Shown one piece after another: positions 12,830-26,221 of a stretch of 64,000 nt of DNA. The stretch lies in assembly GCA_027924585.1 (NCBI GenBank), contig BSBM01000643.1:20342001-20406000 (forward strand), read 5' to 3'. The DNA is from Larix kaempferi. Taxonomy: Eukaryota; Streptophyta; Pinopsida; Pinales; Pinaceae. Position 1 is the first letter of the stretch; each line of letters begins with the position of its first letter. The translations under genes were made by a program, and so were the position numbers. Under the pieces are notes generated by a model that was not told the origin of the DNA, ran no database searches, and saw nothing but the letters and a program-made list of their open reading frames with translations.

Positions 12830-15800
12830 ATGTCAACTAGCAATATTCTTGATCCAGACAAACAAAATCGACAATTGCTTGCTAGATTGTGGGAAGGAGT
12901 TGAAAAAAGGGGTGATAGGAAATGCTATTGTCCATCTACTCAATGCAGGGGCTTTAAGAGGAGAAGAATTTTGATCACAATAGCCACAAAACATTGTAGG
13001 GAGCATGGGCACATTGAGGGGGGACATGAATACCATCCATTTGTAAGTTTTGCATTATATATGTTTTTATTTTGATTGCTTTTGTAAATTTATGTATTGA
13101 TCATGGTTTCAATAGATGGGGACTAACATGGACAATAAATATTATTTTAATATTAAATATTTATTATACTATTTCTTTCTTTTGTGCATGTTGAATCTAG
13201 GGTATAGTAGAATAACTCATTAATTTGTCCGTTAGTGAGACTAACCCACTCACAACGGAAAGCACTTAACTCTCTAGATTTCTGACACTTTCTATCATGA
13301 TAATAGAAATAACGACTATATTGGCATGTTGTAATTTCTCTTATATTTTCTCTATAGAAATTACCATAGCATCATTTATCTTACCTTAGTGGAGTACAGT
13401 ATGAGAAATTTTGTGTTATATTTGAGTAGCTTTGCTCATTAATTGGGTAAATTATTATGTCTCTTGGATAATTTGGATGCACCTATTTGACCAACAGTTC
13501 AATAGGCTATTGCTCTTTTCATCCCAATAGTACAAAATTTGTTACATTTTAAATGCATCACATAAATGTTTACATTTTGCGTTTGAAATTTTTACATTTT
13601 GTGGTTGAATTTCTTATATTAACTTTTATCTATTGATGGTTTCGTGTAATTATAAAGGAAAGACATCCTAGGGCACTTCATCCAGAGGAAGTGCTTCCAC
13701 AAAAAGTACCGAAAGCTATGAATATTAATGGAGAACAAGTTAATGATCACATTAATGAAGACGATTATCATTCTGAAAACATAGTTGAAGATGATGTTAC
13801 AAATAATTTGATCCATGATTCATTTAATGTTGGAATGGTCGATGTTGATCATGATGATGATGATCATGAAAATGATGAAAATTTTGATAATATTCATGAT
13901 ATACCTCTTCTTGATAAGGCATACGAACCCCTTTATGAGGGCTCCAAGACAAATCTTCTCTCTGCTATATTATTGATAATGAACTTGAAGGTTATGAATG
14001 GTGTTTCAAACATATCAGTCACATGGATGTTAATGTATGTAATATATTCCATCACAAAATATATATGATTGTGTATTTTGTTGTTCATTCATATATAAGT
14101 CAAATTATTACGGATGAAATTTGTTCCATTAATATTATTTCTATATTATATTAACTAGATTTTTATTTTAATTTGTTGTAGCATGATAGGTGAATATTTG
14201 TTACCACCGTCAAATATTTTACCTCGCACATATCGAGATTTATCTGCCATCATGAAAGAAATTGGAATGCAGTATGAAGCAATTCATGCATGACCTGATG
14301 ACCATGTTCTATATTATAATCAGCATGAATTTGCGACAGAATGTCCTGAATGTCATATTAGTAGATATCGCATAGATAAAGTAACTAAAAAGGTGCCTCG
14401 CAAGGTTCTATGTTATATTCCCATTATTCCACGTCTGCAACGACTGTTCAGGTTCAAAAACATAGCGAAGTTTATGGATTACCTTGCACGGAACAGAATT
14501 CAAGACGACATTATTCGGATGCCTGCAGATGGGTCTACATTTAGAGATATGGAGGAAAAATGGCCCCACTTTAAAGAAGAACCTCGTAATATTAGGATTT
14601 CTTTGGCAGTAGATGGTGTCAATCCATTTACAGAGATGAGATCTGTTTACTCGATGTGGCCTATGTTTGTTATCAAAAACAACATTCCTCCATGGTTGAA
14701 AATAAAGAGGGAGCACATAATGTTGTCGATGATTGTTCCAGGTACGAACCCTGCAGTTTTGTTTTTATGTAGTTGTATCTCATTTGTCGTATTTTTGTCG
14801 CATAATGTCATATATATATTTAATGTTTTTCTATTGTGCAATATGGTTTAATTAATGTAATCTAAATGGTACGTCTCATATTTATATTTTTTATATGTTC
14901 ATATATATCAACCAGGTAAGTACCAAGTGAAAGATATGAATGTATATATCGAACCTCTTATTGAAGAGCTACTGAAGTTATGGAATGGCATCACTATGTA
15001 TGGCATATCTAGACCAATACGACAAAGGAAATTTCAATTCCATGCAATTCTTGTATGGAAAATACATGATGCCCCAGGGTTAACCCATTTATGTGGTATG
15101 TAATTATAAGTTCTACTTTATTTGCAAAAAGTTATATGAACTACTAGTTAATATACTACGCACACATGTTTTTCTAAATAATCCAGTCATTTTGTATATA
15201 ATTATAATTGACATAGATATTCCATCTCTTTATGTAGGTCTTCAGATAAAGGGGAAATTTTCATGTCCAGTTTGTGGTCCTAAGATCAAATCTCGTCGTT
15301 CAAAAAGCTTAGGAAAGGAGGTGTTTGATGAGTATAGGCACTTCCTCTATAAGAATCACAGGTATCAAACTACTGAAAAACATCTGTTCAATGGCAAGCA
15401 AGAGACTGCATTAAAACCGCAGAGAATGACACCTCACCTATGGAAGTTTCAATATAATAGAAATCATCAAGGTACGTATAATGAATAATCGTATATGATA
15501 TGTTATATTGTATTTTTTTATATTTTGTGTTTTTTACTGTAATTGACATTAATTTATGTAATTTCATGATTGTCGTTCATGTGATCATGAAGGAATTAAT
15601 GGGCTTCCACAAGGAATGAAAAGTTATCCTAGACAATTCAGTAGGTTTCCCTACTATGAGCACCTACAAATTGCTCATCTATTTGATACAATGCATATCG
15701 GAAAGAATGTGACCGAAACATTATGGAAAATATTGAATGGAAGGAGTGACACAAAAAAAATTGTCAAAATTTGCAAAGACATTCAAGATAGCAACCATGC

Positions 15801-17981
15801 AATGAAAGACGTCATTCAATTTCATAGCAACGGAGAGCAAATTAATATAAACTCACTTCCATGGATGTTAACAGACCATCAAAGTAATGTTGTAAAAGAA
15901 GTCATTCGAAAAATTAAATTTCCCACCAGATTTTGTGCGAACATGAAGAATATCATAACAAAGAAAGGTGATTTCGCGGGGGTGAAAACTCACGATTGGC
16001 ATGTCTTCATGAAGGTAATTATTATGGTATAGATTTAAATTTTTTTTTCCTATTATAGTGAATATGGTTGGTATATTTTTTATTTGTCTACTCTTTGTTG
16101 ATAAAATGAAACTATTTGTATATTATTGTTACAGTATGTTCTACCTCTCTCTATCCCGGACAACTTCGACAACAATGTCAAGCAAATAATATATAGTCTC
16201 GGGAAATACATGAGGTAAGTGGTGATTTTTTCCATGCGCTTAGTGTTTATTTAATTCAACATAGAACTTATATTTGATTTTCGTTCTGTAATTCATGATG
16301 TTACGCAATATATTGTTTTTTTTCTTTAATCTCTTGATTTGGTTGTCATGTCACTTGTAGATGGTTGTCATCTAAAGAATTCCATAAAGAAGACATAAAG
16401 TATTGGAGGAGAGAAATTCCTTGTCTCATGTGTGAAATGCAAAAGCATCTACCTTCGGCATTTTTCAATGCACAAGAACACTACCTCATAGACCAAGTTG
16501 AGGAGATTGAACTGTGTGGACTTGCGCACTCAAGGTCCATGTGGATGGTTGAGAGGAACTTGAAATTTATGAAGGGTTTGGTCAGACAACGAGCATATGC
16601 TGAGGGTTCTATGATGGAGGGATATATGGTATACCAGAACATGCTGTATATTAGTGAATATATTCCTAAATTAGTAGAAAAGCTCAATTTACGTCGCATT
16701 TGTGACCTAGAATCCAATAAGAGTTTCAAAGGGGAGTACCTGAAGGGGAAAGGTAGATCAAGGAAGGTCAAAGGTAATATAACACATTCTTATATTCAGT
16801 ACTTTGCATAAATTTATACTGTAATATACTTTGTTAAGTTACTATATTACATTTGTATTGAATTTTAATTTTATTGTCATGAAACAGTTGGTCGAGAGTG
16901 GGATGCAATTCATTTATACATCGCAAACAATCTTGATTGGATGAAGGTATGGATCGAACGATGTGAACAATCTGGTCATGGAATATCATAGGAAGGTGTG
17001 GCTTCATTGGTTAAAGCTGCACATCGCAATGGAGACACCAATCTAACACAAAGGGAAATCTATTTAGCAAGAGGTTTAAAAGATAATAAGGTAAGCATAT
17101 TAATCATCCACACTATTTTTTTTTTGTAAAAAATAATGTCGTTGTACGTCACGCTGTTTTTTTCATTGTATGGCGTTATAAACATCCACTAGTTAATCAT
17201 AGATATTAGATCATTATGTAATCTTTTCATGTATGGCTTGTTGTAGGTAAAACACCATAAGGCTATGTGGTGCAATGGATGTAGATATCGAATAAAAAAA
17301 TTGGATGAAACAAAGAAAACATCTGATTATGGGATATTTGCAGTCTTTGAGGTGACCAATGTTTCTTCTAGAAGTGACAGACATCCAGAACTCTCTGAAA
17401 ATCGATACTATGGGTATCTGGAAAACATTCTTCAGTGTGACTTTAACTCCTTCAAGGTATTTCTATTTGTTGTCAAATGGTACATGTGTCAATTGGATCA
17501 ACGTGAACCCACTAAAACAATAATTGAACATGATAATGGATTTACCATGGTAAATACAAGGTTGTTTGAGCTAGGAATGGAACCCTATGTTCTTCCAACC
17601 CAATGTGAACAGGTATTTTACTTTGAGGTTCCAGGTAGAGCGGGTTGGTCATTTGCTGTGAGACACGATCCAAGGGGAAGACCGGTAAAGTATAACATAG
17701 ATGAAATTAATGAAGACGTTCTCGAAGAAGAAGACACCGTAGAAGATCATCATGATCAACATGAGCTAGATGATCATGTTACTGAAGAAGATGTCGAAGA
17801 ACTTATTGAATTAGATGATGTATCAGACAATGTCCATGAAGATGATATCGACGATGACATGATGATCGTAACTGACACTGACGACGAGGATGATATGGCC
17901 AATCCTTACAATGTTGAATCTAGATCATCAGATGATATTACAGACGATGACTCAGATGAAGAAGATGATGAAGACCATTGA
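12830..17981 (+). pseudogene. CACTA TNPD/Tnp2 transposase gene, about ten exons, two in-frame stops
   Basis: Start ATG at 12830. Likely exons: 12830-13040 (Transpos_assoc-like, with paired Cys and His), 13655-14035 (acidic linker, then IPLLDKAYEPLYEG), 14182-14741, 14916-15096, 15239-15471, 15592-16013, 16133-16213, 16361-16773, 16888-17090 and 17248-17981, most with GT/AG borders. Transposase_21 motifs include ECPECHISRY, IPIIPRLQRLF, AVDGVNPF and IHDAPGL, then CPVCGPK; the Asp residues of DGVNPF and HDAPG are candidate catalytic acids. DUF4218 follows (KTHDWHVFMK, SRSMWMVERNLKFMK), then DUF4216 (EPYVLPTQCEQVFYFEVPG) and a long Asp/Glu tail to TGA at 17979. TGA at 14291-14293 (where the family has Cys) and TAG at 16989-16991 break the frame. 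Otherwise well preserved, so inactivation looks fairly recent. The protein would cut and move the CACTA termini. Confidence 0.88.
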
Positions 17982-18127
17982 AGTTTATGAGGTATGCAGT
18001 AATAATAAATTAACTGTTTCTTAGTGAGTTTCCATTTTCTAGTATGATATAATTAGTAACATTGCTTGTTATAGAGTATGTCAACAAACACATTTAAAGT
18101 TTTTGTACATAGATATTTTTGTCGAGT

Positions 18128-18238
18128 TATGGGGAATTGAGAGTGATGTGAGGGGGGGGGAGGGGCCATAAGAGCTTCCACCTTCATGTGGTTGGCCCTG
18201 TTTAGTAGAGAATATTAAACTATTCTCGAAACAGAGAG
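18128..18238 (+). promoter_or_regulatory. Shared 111 bp block downstream of TNPD (copy 1)
   Basis: It starts 147 nt after the TNPD stop and is nearly identical to 34693-34803, which lies after the second CACTA gene region. It contains a G-run, 'ggggccataagagcttcca', 'gtggttggccctgtttagta' and a hairpin GAGAATA-ttaaac-TATTCTC. Position and orientation suggest a common 3'-UTR or 3'-end element; the function is inferred. Confidence 0.7.
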
Positions 18239-18277
18239 AAGCTTAGTAAGGAAATGCACAATTATCAAGACTCAAAC

Positions 18278-18378
18278 ATCATCATCATCATCATCGTCAT
18301 CATCACCATCATCTTCATCATCATCATATTTTTCTTCTTCATTGACATCTTCATCATCTTGATCATCGTCATCATCAC

Positions 18379-18440
<62 letters not shown>

Positions 18441-18635
18441 TGACCACCACCATCATCATCATCGTCATCATCATCGTCGTCGTCATGACCGCCATCATCA
18501 TCATCATTGTCATCATCATCATCGTCATCCTCACCATCATCATCATCATCGTCACCATATTCATCATCATCATCGTCATCATCATCATTGTCATCATCAT
18601 CATTGTCATCATCATCATTGTTAGCATCTTCATCA
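18278..18635. repeat. (ATC/GTC)n microsatellite
   Basis: A long TCA/TCG trinucleotide tract including nine consecutive TCG units near 18408-18440. The antisense frame is nearly pure Asp, but this is repeat-driven. It adjoins the 170 bp tandem array at its right edge. Confidence 0.95.
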
Positions 18636-19410
18636 TGCATTGATGGTGTGGGGGGGTTTCCGGACTCAAACATGACTAACACTAACCATTGGAGCATAAA
18701 AAACCATACCTATAGATTAATTAATGTGATACAATATGGGGCCAATGTTGAAAATTTTTAAATATGTGTTGGCTTGGACTGAAATTTGGCATGGTTAGTC
18801 TAGACGCATGCATTAACGGTGTGGGAGGGTTTCTAGACTCAAACATGACTGACAATAATGATTACAGCATCAAAAGCCATACCTATAGATTAAATAATGT
18901 GATACATGGGGCCAACGTTGAAATTTTTTAAATATGTGTTGGCTTGGACTGAAATTTGGCATGGTTAGTTTAGACGCATGCATTGACGGTGTGGGAGGGT
19001 TTTCAGACTCAAACTTGGCTGACACTCGCCATTGCAACATCAAAAACCATACCTGTAGATTAAATAATGTGATACATGGGGCCAACGTTGAAATTTTTTA
19101 AATATGTGTTGGCTTGGACTGAAATTTGGCATGGTTAGTCTAGACGCATGCATTGACGGTGTGGGAGGGTTTCTAGACTCAAACATGACTGACAATAATC
19201 ATTGCAATATCAAAAACCATACCTATAGATTAAATAATGTGATACATGGGGCCAACGTTGAAATTTTTTAAATATGTGTTGGCTTGGACTGAAATTTGGC
19301 ATGGTTAGTCTAGACGCATGCATTGATGGTGTGGGAGGGTTTTTGGACTCAAACTTGGCTGACACTCACCATTGCAGCATCAAAAAACATACCTATAGAT
19401 TAAATAATGT
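18636..19410 (+). repeat. ~170 bp tandem satellite, 4.5 copies
   Basis: Units start at 18636, 18809, 18979, 19149 and 19319 (spacings 173, 170, 170, 170) with 'tgcattgacggtgtggg'. Each carries 'gatacatggggccaacgttg' and 'ggcttggactgaaatttgg'. Units are highly similar, so the expansion is recent. The last unit breaks off near 19410. Confidence 0.95.
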
Positions 19411-19497
19411 ATCTTTTTTCTACTATAGGGTTTATCATTTGTTATTTCTCTTGTATCTTTTTGTACTATCTTCATTTAAATCTCAATTACTATCAAA

Positions 19498-19745
19498 TTA
19501 TCGTCGTCATCTTCATCTTCATTTAAATCGTCGTCATCATCGCCGTCATCTTCATCATCGTCATCTTCATCATCGTCTTCTTCATCATTGTCATCATCAT
19601 CATCGTCATCTTCATCGTCATCGTCATCATCGTCATCATCATCGTCAGCATCATCGTCATCATCATCGTCATCTTCATCATCATCATCTTCATCATCACC
19701 ATCTTCATCATTGTCATCATCATCATTGTCATCTTCATCATCGGT
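19498..19745. repeat. (ATC)n microsatellite, second tract
   Basis: An imperfect TCA/TCT/TCG tract lies just after the 170 bp array, mirroring the tract at 18278-18635 on its other side. Confidence 0.95.
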
Positions 19746-21500
19746 AAGCAAGGATTTCACTCCTATCTCAAATACAAATCATTTTGGTGAAGTGAATTAT
19801 CTCTTCACCTTGAGACTCTGGGAAGCAAATCCACTAGCGAACCCATATAGGGACTCCACTAGGTATTTTAAAATCAAAGAAGCACAATGAGTTCATATGT
19901 TTTCCTCTCATTTTCTCAAGCCTTAAATTAGTTAAACCAAGTAGTCTAAAATTTACGATAGACTAGATAATTAAGAGAGGCACATGATGAGTGAGAATCA
20001 ACATCGCGGTATGAGGATGACATGGAATATAATTATGGGTATGAACCTAGATCTCAAAAAAATACAATACCCATGATTTTTCTCATTAGTCTAATGTGGA
20101 CTCTTCTGAAGTAATTGCCCAAGATCCCTTCGAATATCATTCATTTTATGATTGTCCAATGTACTCATCCCGCCATAGATGCCTTTGTTTCTATAGCGTT
20201 GGGCCGATTTTTTATATTAAATTAGATTATTACTTTTATAATTGTGGATTTTAAATTGATTACTGGTATATTCCATGCCGATTCAAAATCATGGGTGGAA
20301 GTAAATAAAATGGAAATGCCAAAGCGAACATCGGGTTAATATTTTTTGAAAGGAAAATAAAGCGTGTTATTGAAATTAGTGGGTAGCATTACTACTACTC
20401 TAATCCTTTCATGATTGTAGAGTTAGAAAGAGAATATTAACCCATCCTAAATGTAAGGAACATAAAAGGGTTACAACCTCCCCATATTGTATTGGGAAGT
20501 TTTAAATTGCCATGCACACAAAGTCTCAATTCCGTGACATCTAACAAAGTGAAGAAGGCTAAATATTTTAAATTTTGACCTTCAAAATGAAACTCTAGCT
20601 GGAATTGCAAATTTCGATTGTTATGATAATTGATTTTAACACCTGAATTGATTCAACAACCTAAACTACTCATATTCCAAATCTATTTTTCAATATTACT
20701 AATTGATATTTACAATTTCATCAATCCAAATGACTTTATCCAATTTTAGAAAAAATAATACCGATTTCCCCTCTTGCATTTTAAGCAACCAAATCACAAT
20801 TAATAAATATATTTATTCCAATAACTGAAACAATCACAATGAAACATAACTCAAGGGATCGAAAATACTAGCGAAAATATCCAATTTGCCTCTTAAAAAA
20901 ATCAACGAACTTAATGTTGGTGTTTTTCTTATGGTTTGACAAACCAAGTTGAATGAGATAGACTTTAACAATTCCTTTAGATTGATATCCATCATTTCTC
21001 ATGATTGCTTAATCGTGTTTTGTGTATTTTCAAATCTACGTGATTACTTTATGTTGAATAGTTTCAGTTTCCATTGAATATTAGTATATCACTTTTGATC
21101 ATAGAGTGAAGAAAACAACTTTGTAGAAAATCCATGTAAGAAATGTTAATGAGTGATAACGAAACAAAAAATATGTTTCTTAATTATAAGAGAGAACACC
21201 AAAAACTATCCACTTCCATGAAAGAGAAATGCTTCCAGGGAAGAAAAGAATGTGCAATATAGTATTATTACAACATTTGAACAAAATTCCCCAATGAGAT
21301 AGTAGGGGCTATTTTATATATAAATTCTCTATAAAATAAGTTGAACACGTGGATAGGATGTTAAATATGGAGGAGACATTAGAAACACACCTGTTAAAGA
21401 AAAATGGGAGCTTGCAATAAAAAATAGGAGCGAGTGGCAAGCTCAACGCCCACATCCAAGATGGAAGCTGGTCCATCTGCACAACAACTTAAATAACGAA
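19746..21500. other. CACTA interior, no gene recognised
   Basis: AT-rich sequence with stops in all frames and no recognised motif. Confidence 0.4.
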
Positions 21501-21504
21501 CTTA

Positions 21505-21989
21505 AATAGATGATGAAGAGAATGCTGAGCGTAACTTAATGTGGTAATATGACCGTCTATTATCTTGCTATGGATGCCTTTTTAAAACTGAATATGTCGA
21601 TGATGGACTCATGTCACACTCGATTGTGGAGTGGAAGTTTAGTTCTACCAATCTATCCATTCTCACCACTGTGACCAAAACTTGATAGAGGGGAAGTTAT
21701 GCTATATAGAAAATATACAAGAGATCATGCAAGTGGTCTCATCTTTCCAATGTGCCATTTTTGGTGCAAGTGGCGAGATACCTTCCCCCATAGTAACATA
21801 AATGAATATCATGATATTGCGATAATATGTATCAACTATGGAAGGACATGGGATGAAACTAAGTGCACTTTTTCTCGAAGTACAGCAACCAACTACTTTT
21901 TCTCAAGGGATGTGTTGGATAGGAATTCGTGGTTCCTACTAGGACATCACCCTAGACCAAAAGCAAGGATGTGGTATTTCAAGGACTAA
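21505..21989 (+). pseudogene. Unrecognised decayed coding segment
   Basis: Frame fragments look protein-like. One includes YDRLLSCYGCLFKTEYVDDG near 21550-21605. A 96-codon frame at 21699-21989 contains CHFWCKWRDTF and SWFLLGHHPRPKARMWYF. They lie in different frames, with stops between. I do not recognise the family; it could be captured host exons or a transposon protein. Compositional signal only. Confidence 0.3.
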
Positions 21990-22165
21990 CCTATACTAAC
22001 CTATACTAACCTATACTAAATTATATCAATAGATAAACAACCTATACTAAGATGTAAGCTTATATACTAACCTATTAACATCCTATAACCTATACTAACC
22101 TATACTAAATTATATCAATAGATAATCAACGTCCTACACTAACCTATTAACCTATACTAACCTAT
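21984..22165 (+). repeat. 'aacctatact' minisatellite
   Basis: Units of 10-11 bp (AACCTATACT) occur in clusters at 21984-22017, 22078-22108 and 22136-22170, with a 'ttatatcaatagataa.caac' spacer repeated twice. Confidence 0.85.
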
Positions 22166-22307
22166 TAACCCCAAACCCCACCTAATACCTCAACTCTCCA
22201 ACCATTAAATGCATAAATCATTAAACACAAAACCCCTAATATTCATGTCACTGATCGATAATCCCATCACTATGTTCGATAGCGTGTTTCAGCGTTTTTT
22301 GGAGGGA

Positions 22308-22495
22308 AAACTCCACCTCCTCCACATCTGTTTCAGACTTGTGGTTTGGTTTGTGTGACGAGAAACGTAGTTCGAAGGGTAGTTATGAACTGAAAATCTA
22401 ATTCAGTGATTGATAGGTGGTTTCTCCATTTTGTCGAGGGAAAATCTCACCTCCTCCACATATGTTTCAGACCTGTGGTTTGGTTTGTAATGTGG
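22308..22495 (+). repeat. Direct duplication, ~137 bp spacing
   Basis: 'cacctcctccacat.tgttt' followed by 'cagac.tgtggtttggtttgt' occurs at 22312-22358 and again at 22449-22489. Confidence 0.8.
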
Positions 22496-22499
22496 CTCC

Positions 22500-25400
22500 A
22501 TTTTTGGTGGGAATCTCTACTTCGATTTGGACTTAACCGGCGTTAAGCAACGACGCAAGTGTTTCCTTTGCACAAGCACAAGCAGGATCAAGAGCAGGGG
22601 TTTCGATTGCAAAATCAGGAGCAGGAGAAGGATTAGTCTTTGCAATGTCTTTGGTATGTGGCTACATTTCATCTTGAACCCTCCTACTCTTGAATTTCGT
22701 TCCACCCATTAGCAGAGCAACCTAGTCAGAGGTAGGAGCCGAGAGTGAGATACACTTCCGTTCAACTTGTGACCAGAGTAACATGGTGAGTAATGAGCCC
22801 AAAATTGTTTCTCATTGAAGCAAATCTTTCTTCATTCAAGCAATTTAGGGTTTTTTAAATTTGTTTTCATCTCCATGAGCCTTCCTCTTTCCTAAAGCTT
22901 CGATGCCTACTCTATTCATGGATGAGGAGTGTGTTTGTAGTTTTTTGTTTGGTTCCCTTCGGGGTTTCTGTAACTCCGTTTTGAATTGGGGCTAGTCGTG
23001 GGAAGTGAGAAATTGTAATGGGTTTGACCCATAATGGGAATGTAATTCATATGAGTAGTTTGGTAGTTATTTATGGCGTGTTTAATGTAATGAAGTATGC
23101 CCATTCTGGGCGCTTATGACTTGGTTGTGGCCATGAATGGTTGTAACCATGTTTGTAACTAATCTAAGGTTTTGACTTACCTCTGTTTTGGTATTCGCTT
23201 ATTGTGTTGCTCTAAGTGATGGATTGGGTATTGTATAAATTGTTTAAATGGTTGCAATCTGGGACATGTTGAAATGCATATCTTTCATTTGGGTTCTGTG
23301 TATCAATTCGTAGATAATACGAATGCTCTACTTGTAATTTGCCACCTGTAGGTGACAAAAATGACTCTGTGTGTAAATTTATGGTTTGGAAAATGAATTG
23401 GGGTTTTGTTGTGTGTAGATACTAGCTTTGTTTCTATTTAAACATGAGTTTTTATACTCTGCTAAGCGATTGGCTAAGAGATTTGAACCTGTAGCTAAAA
23501 TGTTTGGAAAAAGATTCTATATTATGAGTTTTGACTTTGATGAAGCAATTGTATAACTTAACGTTTTTGGTTCTGGGCGCAAGTATTTTCTGTTTGAGAA
23601 GTCATCGAAAACACACGATGTGTGTTTCGACTTTAGAGTTTTGGTCTGTAACGCTAGTCATTTTATTTATTTAGTGTTTCTCCTTTGGTGAGATTCGATC
23701 TCCGTGTTATTACATTTTGAAATAGGATGTATTTGTTAAATGAAAAGAGCTGGGTAAGCCCTAGCTAGTAAATCACATTGGTTTAAATGTTTTAGCATTT
23801 GCGCATAGGTTTGGTAGGAACGATCCTACTATAGCTTTTGTTTAGATGTTTGTTTGGTTACACCTCTACATGATTCGATCCTGGGTCTACGAACTACTTT
23901 TATTTTTATTTTTGTTTTGGTTGAGTTGTTTGGTTCAGCAGTTAGACAAAAAATAAAGCTCCTAAAGAGATCATCTTCTTGGCAGGTCAGCACTTCACTG
24001 ACACTAGACATACACCTAGATGCACACTCTAGATTTGAGATTCCCTCTCCTAGGAAAAATTGCCCAAGTCATGCAATTAAAATGCACTAATCCTAACTCA
24101 AAATTAACTAAATTAAGGTCTTACTAAAACATATTGTCTTGATATCCAAATTTGCTAAAAATGAAATTGTCCCTAAAATACGAACTTCTGAAAAATAGAA
24201 AACATGTGATGAACAGAGTCTTTCAACATCTTGTACAATGCCCAGTGACAAAGGTCAATTTGGCATCAACTGGTCGCGCCAAAGATCCTGCCAACAAAAG
24301 GCATTGTTTAACGACTAATGTCAATTTACTTGGCAATACCCTTACATTAAAACATCATATTGATTGATTGGATCTTTGTAGGGGTCCTTTTAGAGCTACA
24401 ACTAGACATCAGGCATAGATGGAAAATAAATTTAAGAGGGATCTAGAATAGTTATTTTGTCCATATGGAAAATGTTAATACCTTGTGTCTCAGAATCCCA
24501 ATCTGAAGTTTCTAAATTATGTTGTCGATTGTGCCTTCCCAATCTTCAAGAATCAATTTGCCTTTGGAATTGCTTTCTAGAATGGCCAACAATCTACTTG
24601 GCAATGATGGATATCCCTGCCAGTTTTCATGGCACATGCTCTAGATGATACACGGTGCATATAAAAGGTTATAAGAATATACAGATGGCATTACTGCCTA
24701 TTAAGAAAAGTTATATGGCATAATGTGAAGACAATAAAAGACGGTTTGATCGATGTTAGTAGTATTCACTGAAATTTTATGGTCTCACGTGGTACACATT
24801 AATGGATTCATTCAGGTGATCTGGCAGCTGTGGAGTGGTTGTGTTCTTAATTTACAAATATAATCTTGTTCTTCATAAAAAAATAGTTTGTTAGTAGTGA
24901 CCCGTTTCAGTGGGTATTGTAATCAACACAGCTGATATAATGGGGAAAACTCAGTTAGTTTAAACATGCGAGTTTATTTTTGGTTAATTAGGTACAAGCT
25001 GGGAGGTGGGCAGGTTTAGGCTCTTCTGTTAACTTGTTAATATGTCATTTATTGAATAATTAAACATACTAATACTTACAATAAGATATTCATCAATAGA
25101 AATGGATATTACATTACATATTTTCAACCTTTAGGGCCTGAAAAGTGTTATAAGATTCACCAACTAGAATTTTTTTTGACAAATGGTTGGGTAGAAAAAT
25201 TTCACAAAGATCATGACATGAAGAAGAATTTAGTTAGTTGGTGGTAGAGGTAAATAGGTTCATATCTAGGAAAGATGGCATGCATTTTATTAAAAAATTG
25301 ATGTTTCCATATATATGTCATGGCTATTATGTGTAGGTTGTATGGAAAACAAGAGACTACACTTACCTCAATGCAGTTGGGTTCCTATTATTTATATTGT

Positions 25401-25880
25401 GGTTACATCAATTGCAGTTTTTAATTGGGAACCTATCTTGTCTTTTTCTGTGCATAAATCTATAGAGAGTGACTAGAGTGATAATCCTGAACTCTTCCCT
25501 ACTTTCTACATGGCCTCTAATCTTTTAGATATAATTTGTGCAAGCAATTATTTTCCAAAAGTTCGTTGGAGTTGGACTCTAGGGTGTAACCCAATTCTTG
25601 GATGGAGAATTAAATAAGGAGAAAGGTTGTGAACCCCTTACATTCCAACTCATAAAACTAAAAAAAAATCCCTTTTACGGGTCTGTTCCAAAAAGTGTCA
25701 TCCATCATTACCACTAGTCAATACCCAACAAAAAAATAGACCACATATGTTTTCAGAAGAGTAGAAGAACAATCTCAAACTCTACTAAAGCACCAGGGGG
25801 CTTATTGCTCCATATACCCATTGGACTTAGTCCAATTATGCATTTACCCATATCTATTTTTTTTATATTGTACATGCTAG
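22500..25880. other. CACTA interior, possible captured host sequence, no gene recognised
   Basis: Positions 22530-22800 resemble a plant leader or first exon: balanced composition, 'atggtgagt' at 22782, then 'caatttagggtttttt' about 60 bp downstream. No open frame gives a known protein. From 22900 to 25880 I see only short frames and no motifs. Confidence 0.3.
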
Positions 25881-25965
25881 CACTAGTATATTTGAACCCA
25901 AAATCCGACGACCTCCGATGAAAAGGACTGTGTCGTCGGACTTTCTTTCAAAATTACAATTTTTT
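25881..25965 (+). repeat. Second CACTA left terminus inside the element
   Basis: CACTAGTATATTTGAACCC followed by AAAATCCGACGACC and 'tgtgtcgtcgga' matches the first ~85 bp at 12322, in the same orientation. It resembles the reversed right TIR at least as well as the outer left TIR does. The flanking triplet is TAG, which does not match the AGG after the right end, so it is not the partner used in the last transposition. Confidence 0.75.
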
Positions 25966-26221
25966 ATTACTGCTCAGCTAGGTTGCCACAATTTGTAAAT
26001 CTATGTTTTGGATGCTTGCTTGGTGTGTTTTAATGCATATTACAAGTCTAATATTACAAATTACAATAAGCATTTATTGCAGTTTGGATTTTTTTTTATC
26101 TTTAGCGTTCACACTTTGTATAAGCATCCCCCCATGCGGTTAGCAATCACTTTGTATAATGAGTGATGTAATTAGATGTATTTCATGTTTCCCTGGAGGA
26201 AGAGGAGTTGTAGGGCTCCAA

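Noticed and set aside
18254-18697. Long ORFs on both strands (poly-Asp, poly-Met, poly-Ser)
   Set aside because: They are produced by the (ATC)n microsatellite, which lacks stops in most frames. The same applies at 9371-9826 and 19476-19890.
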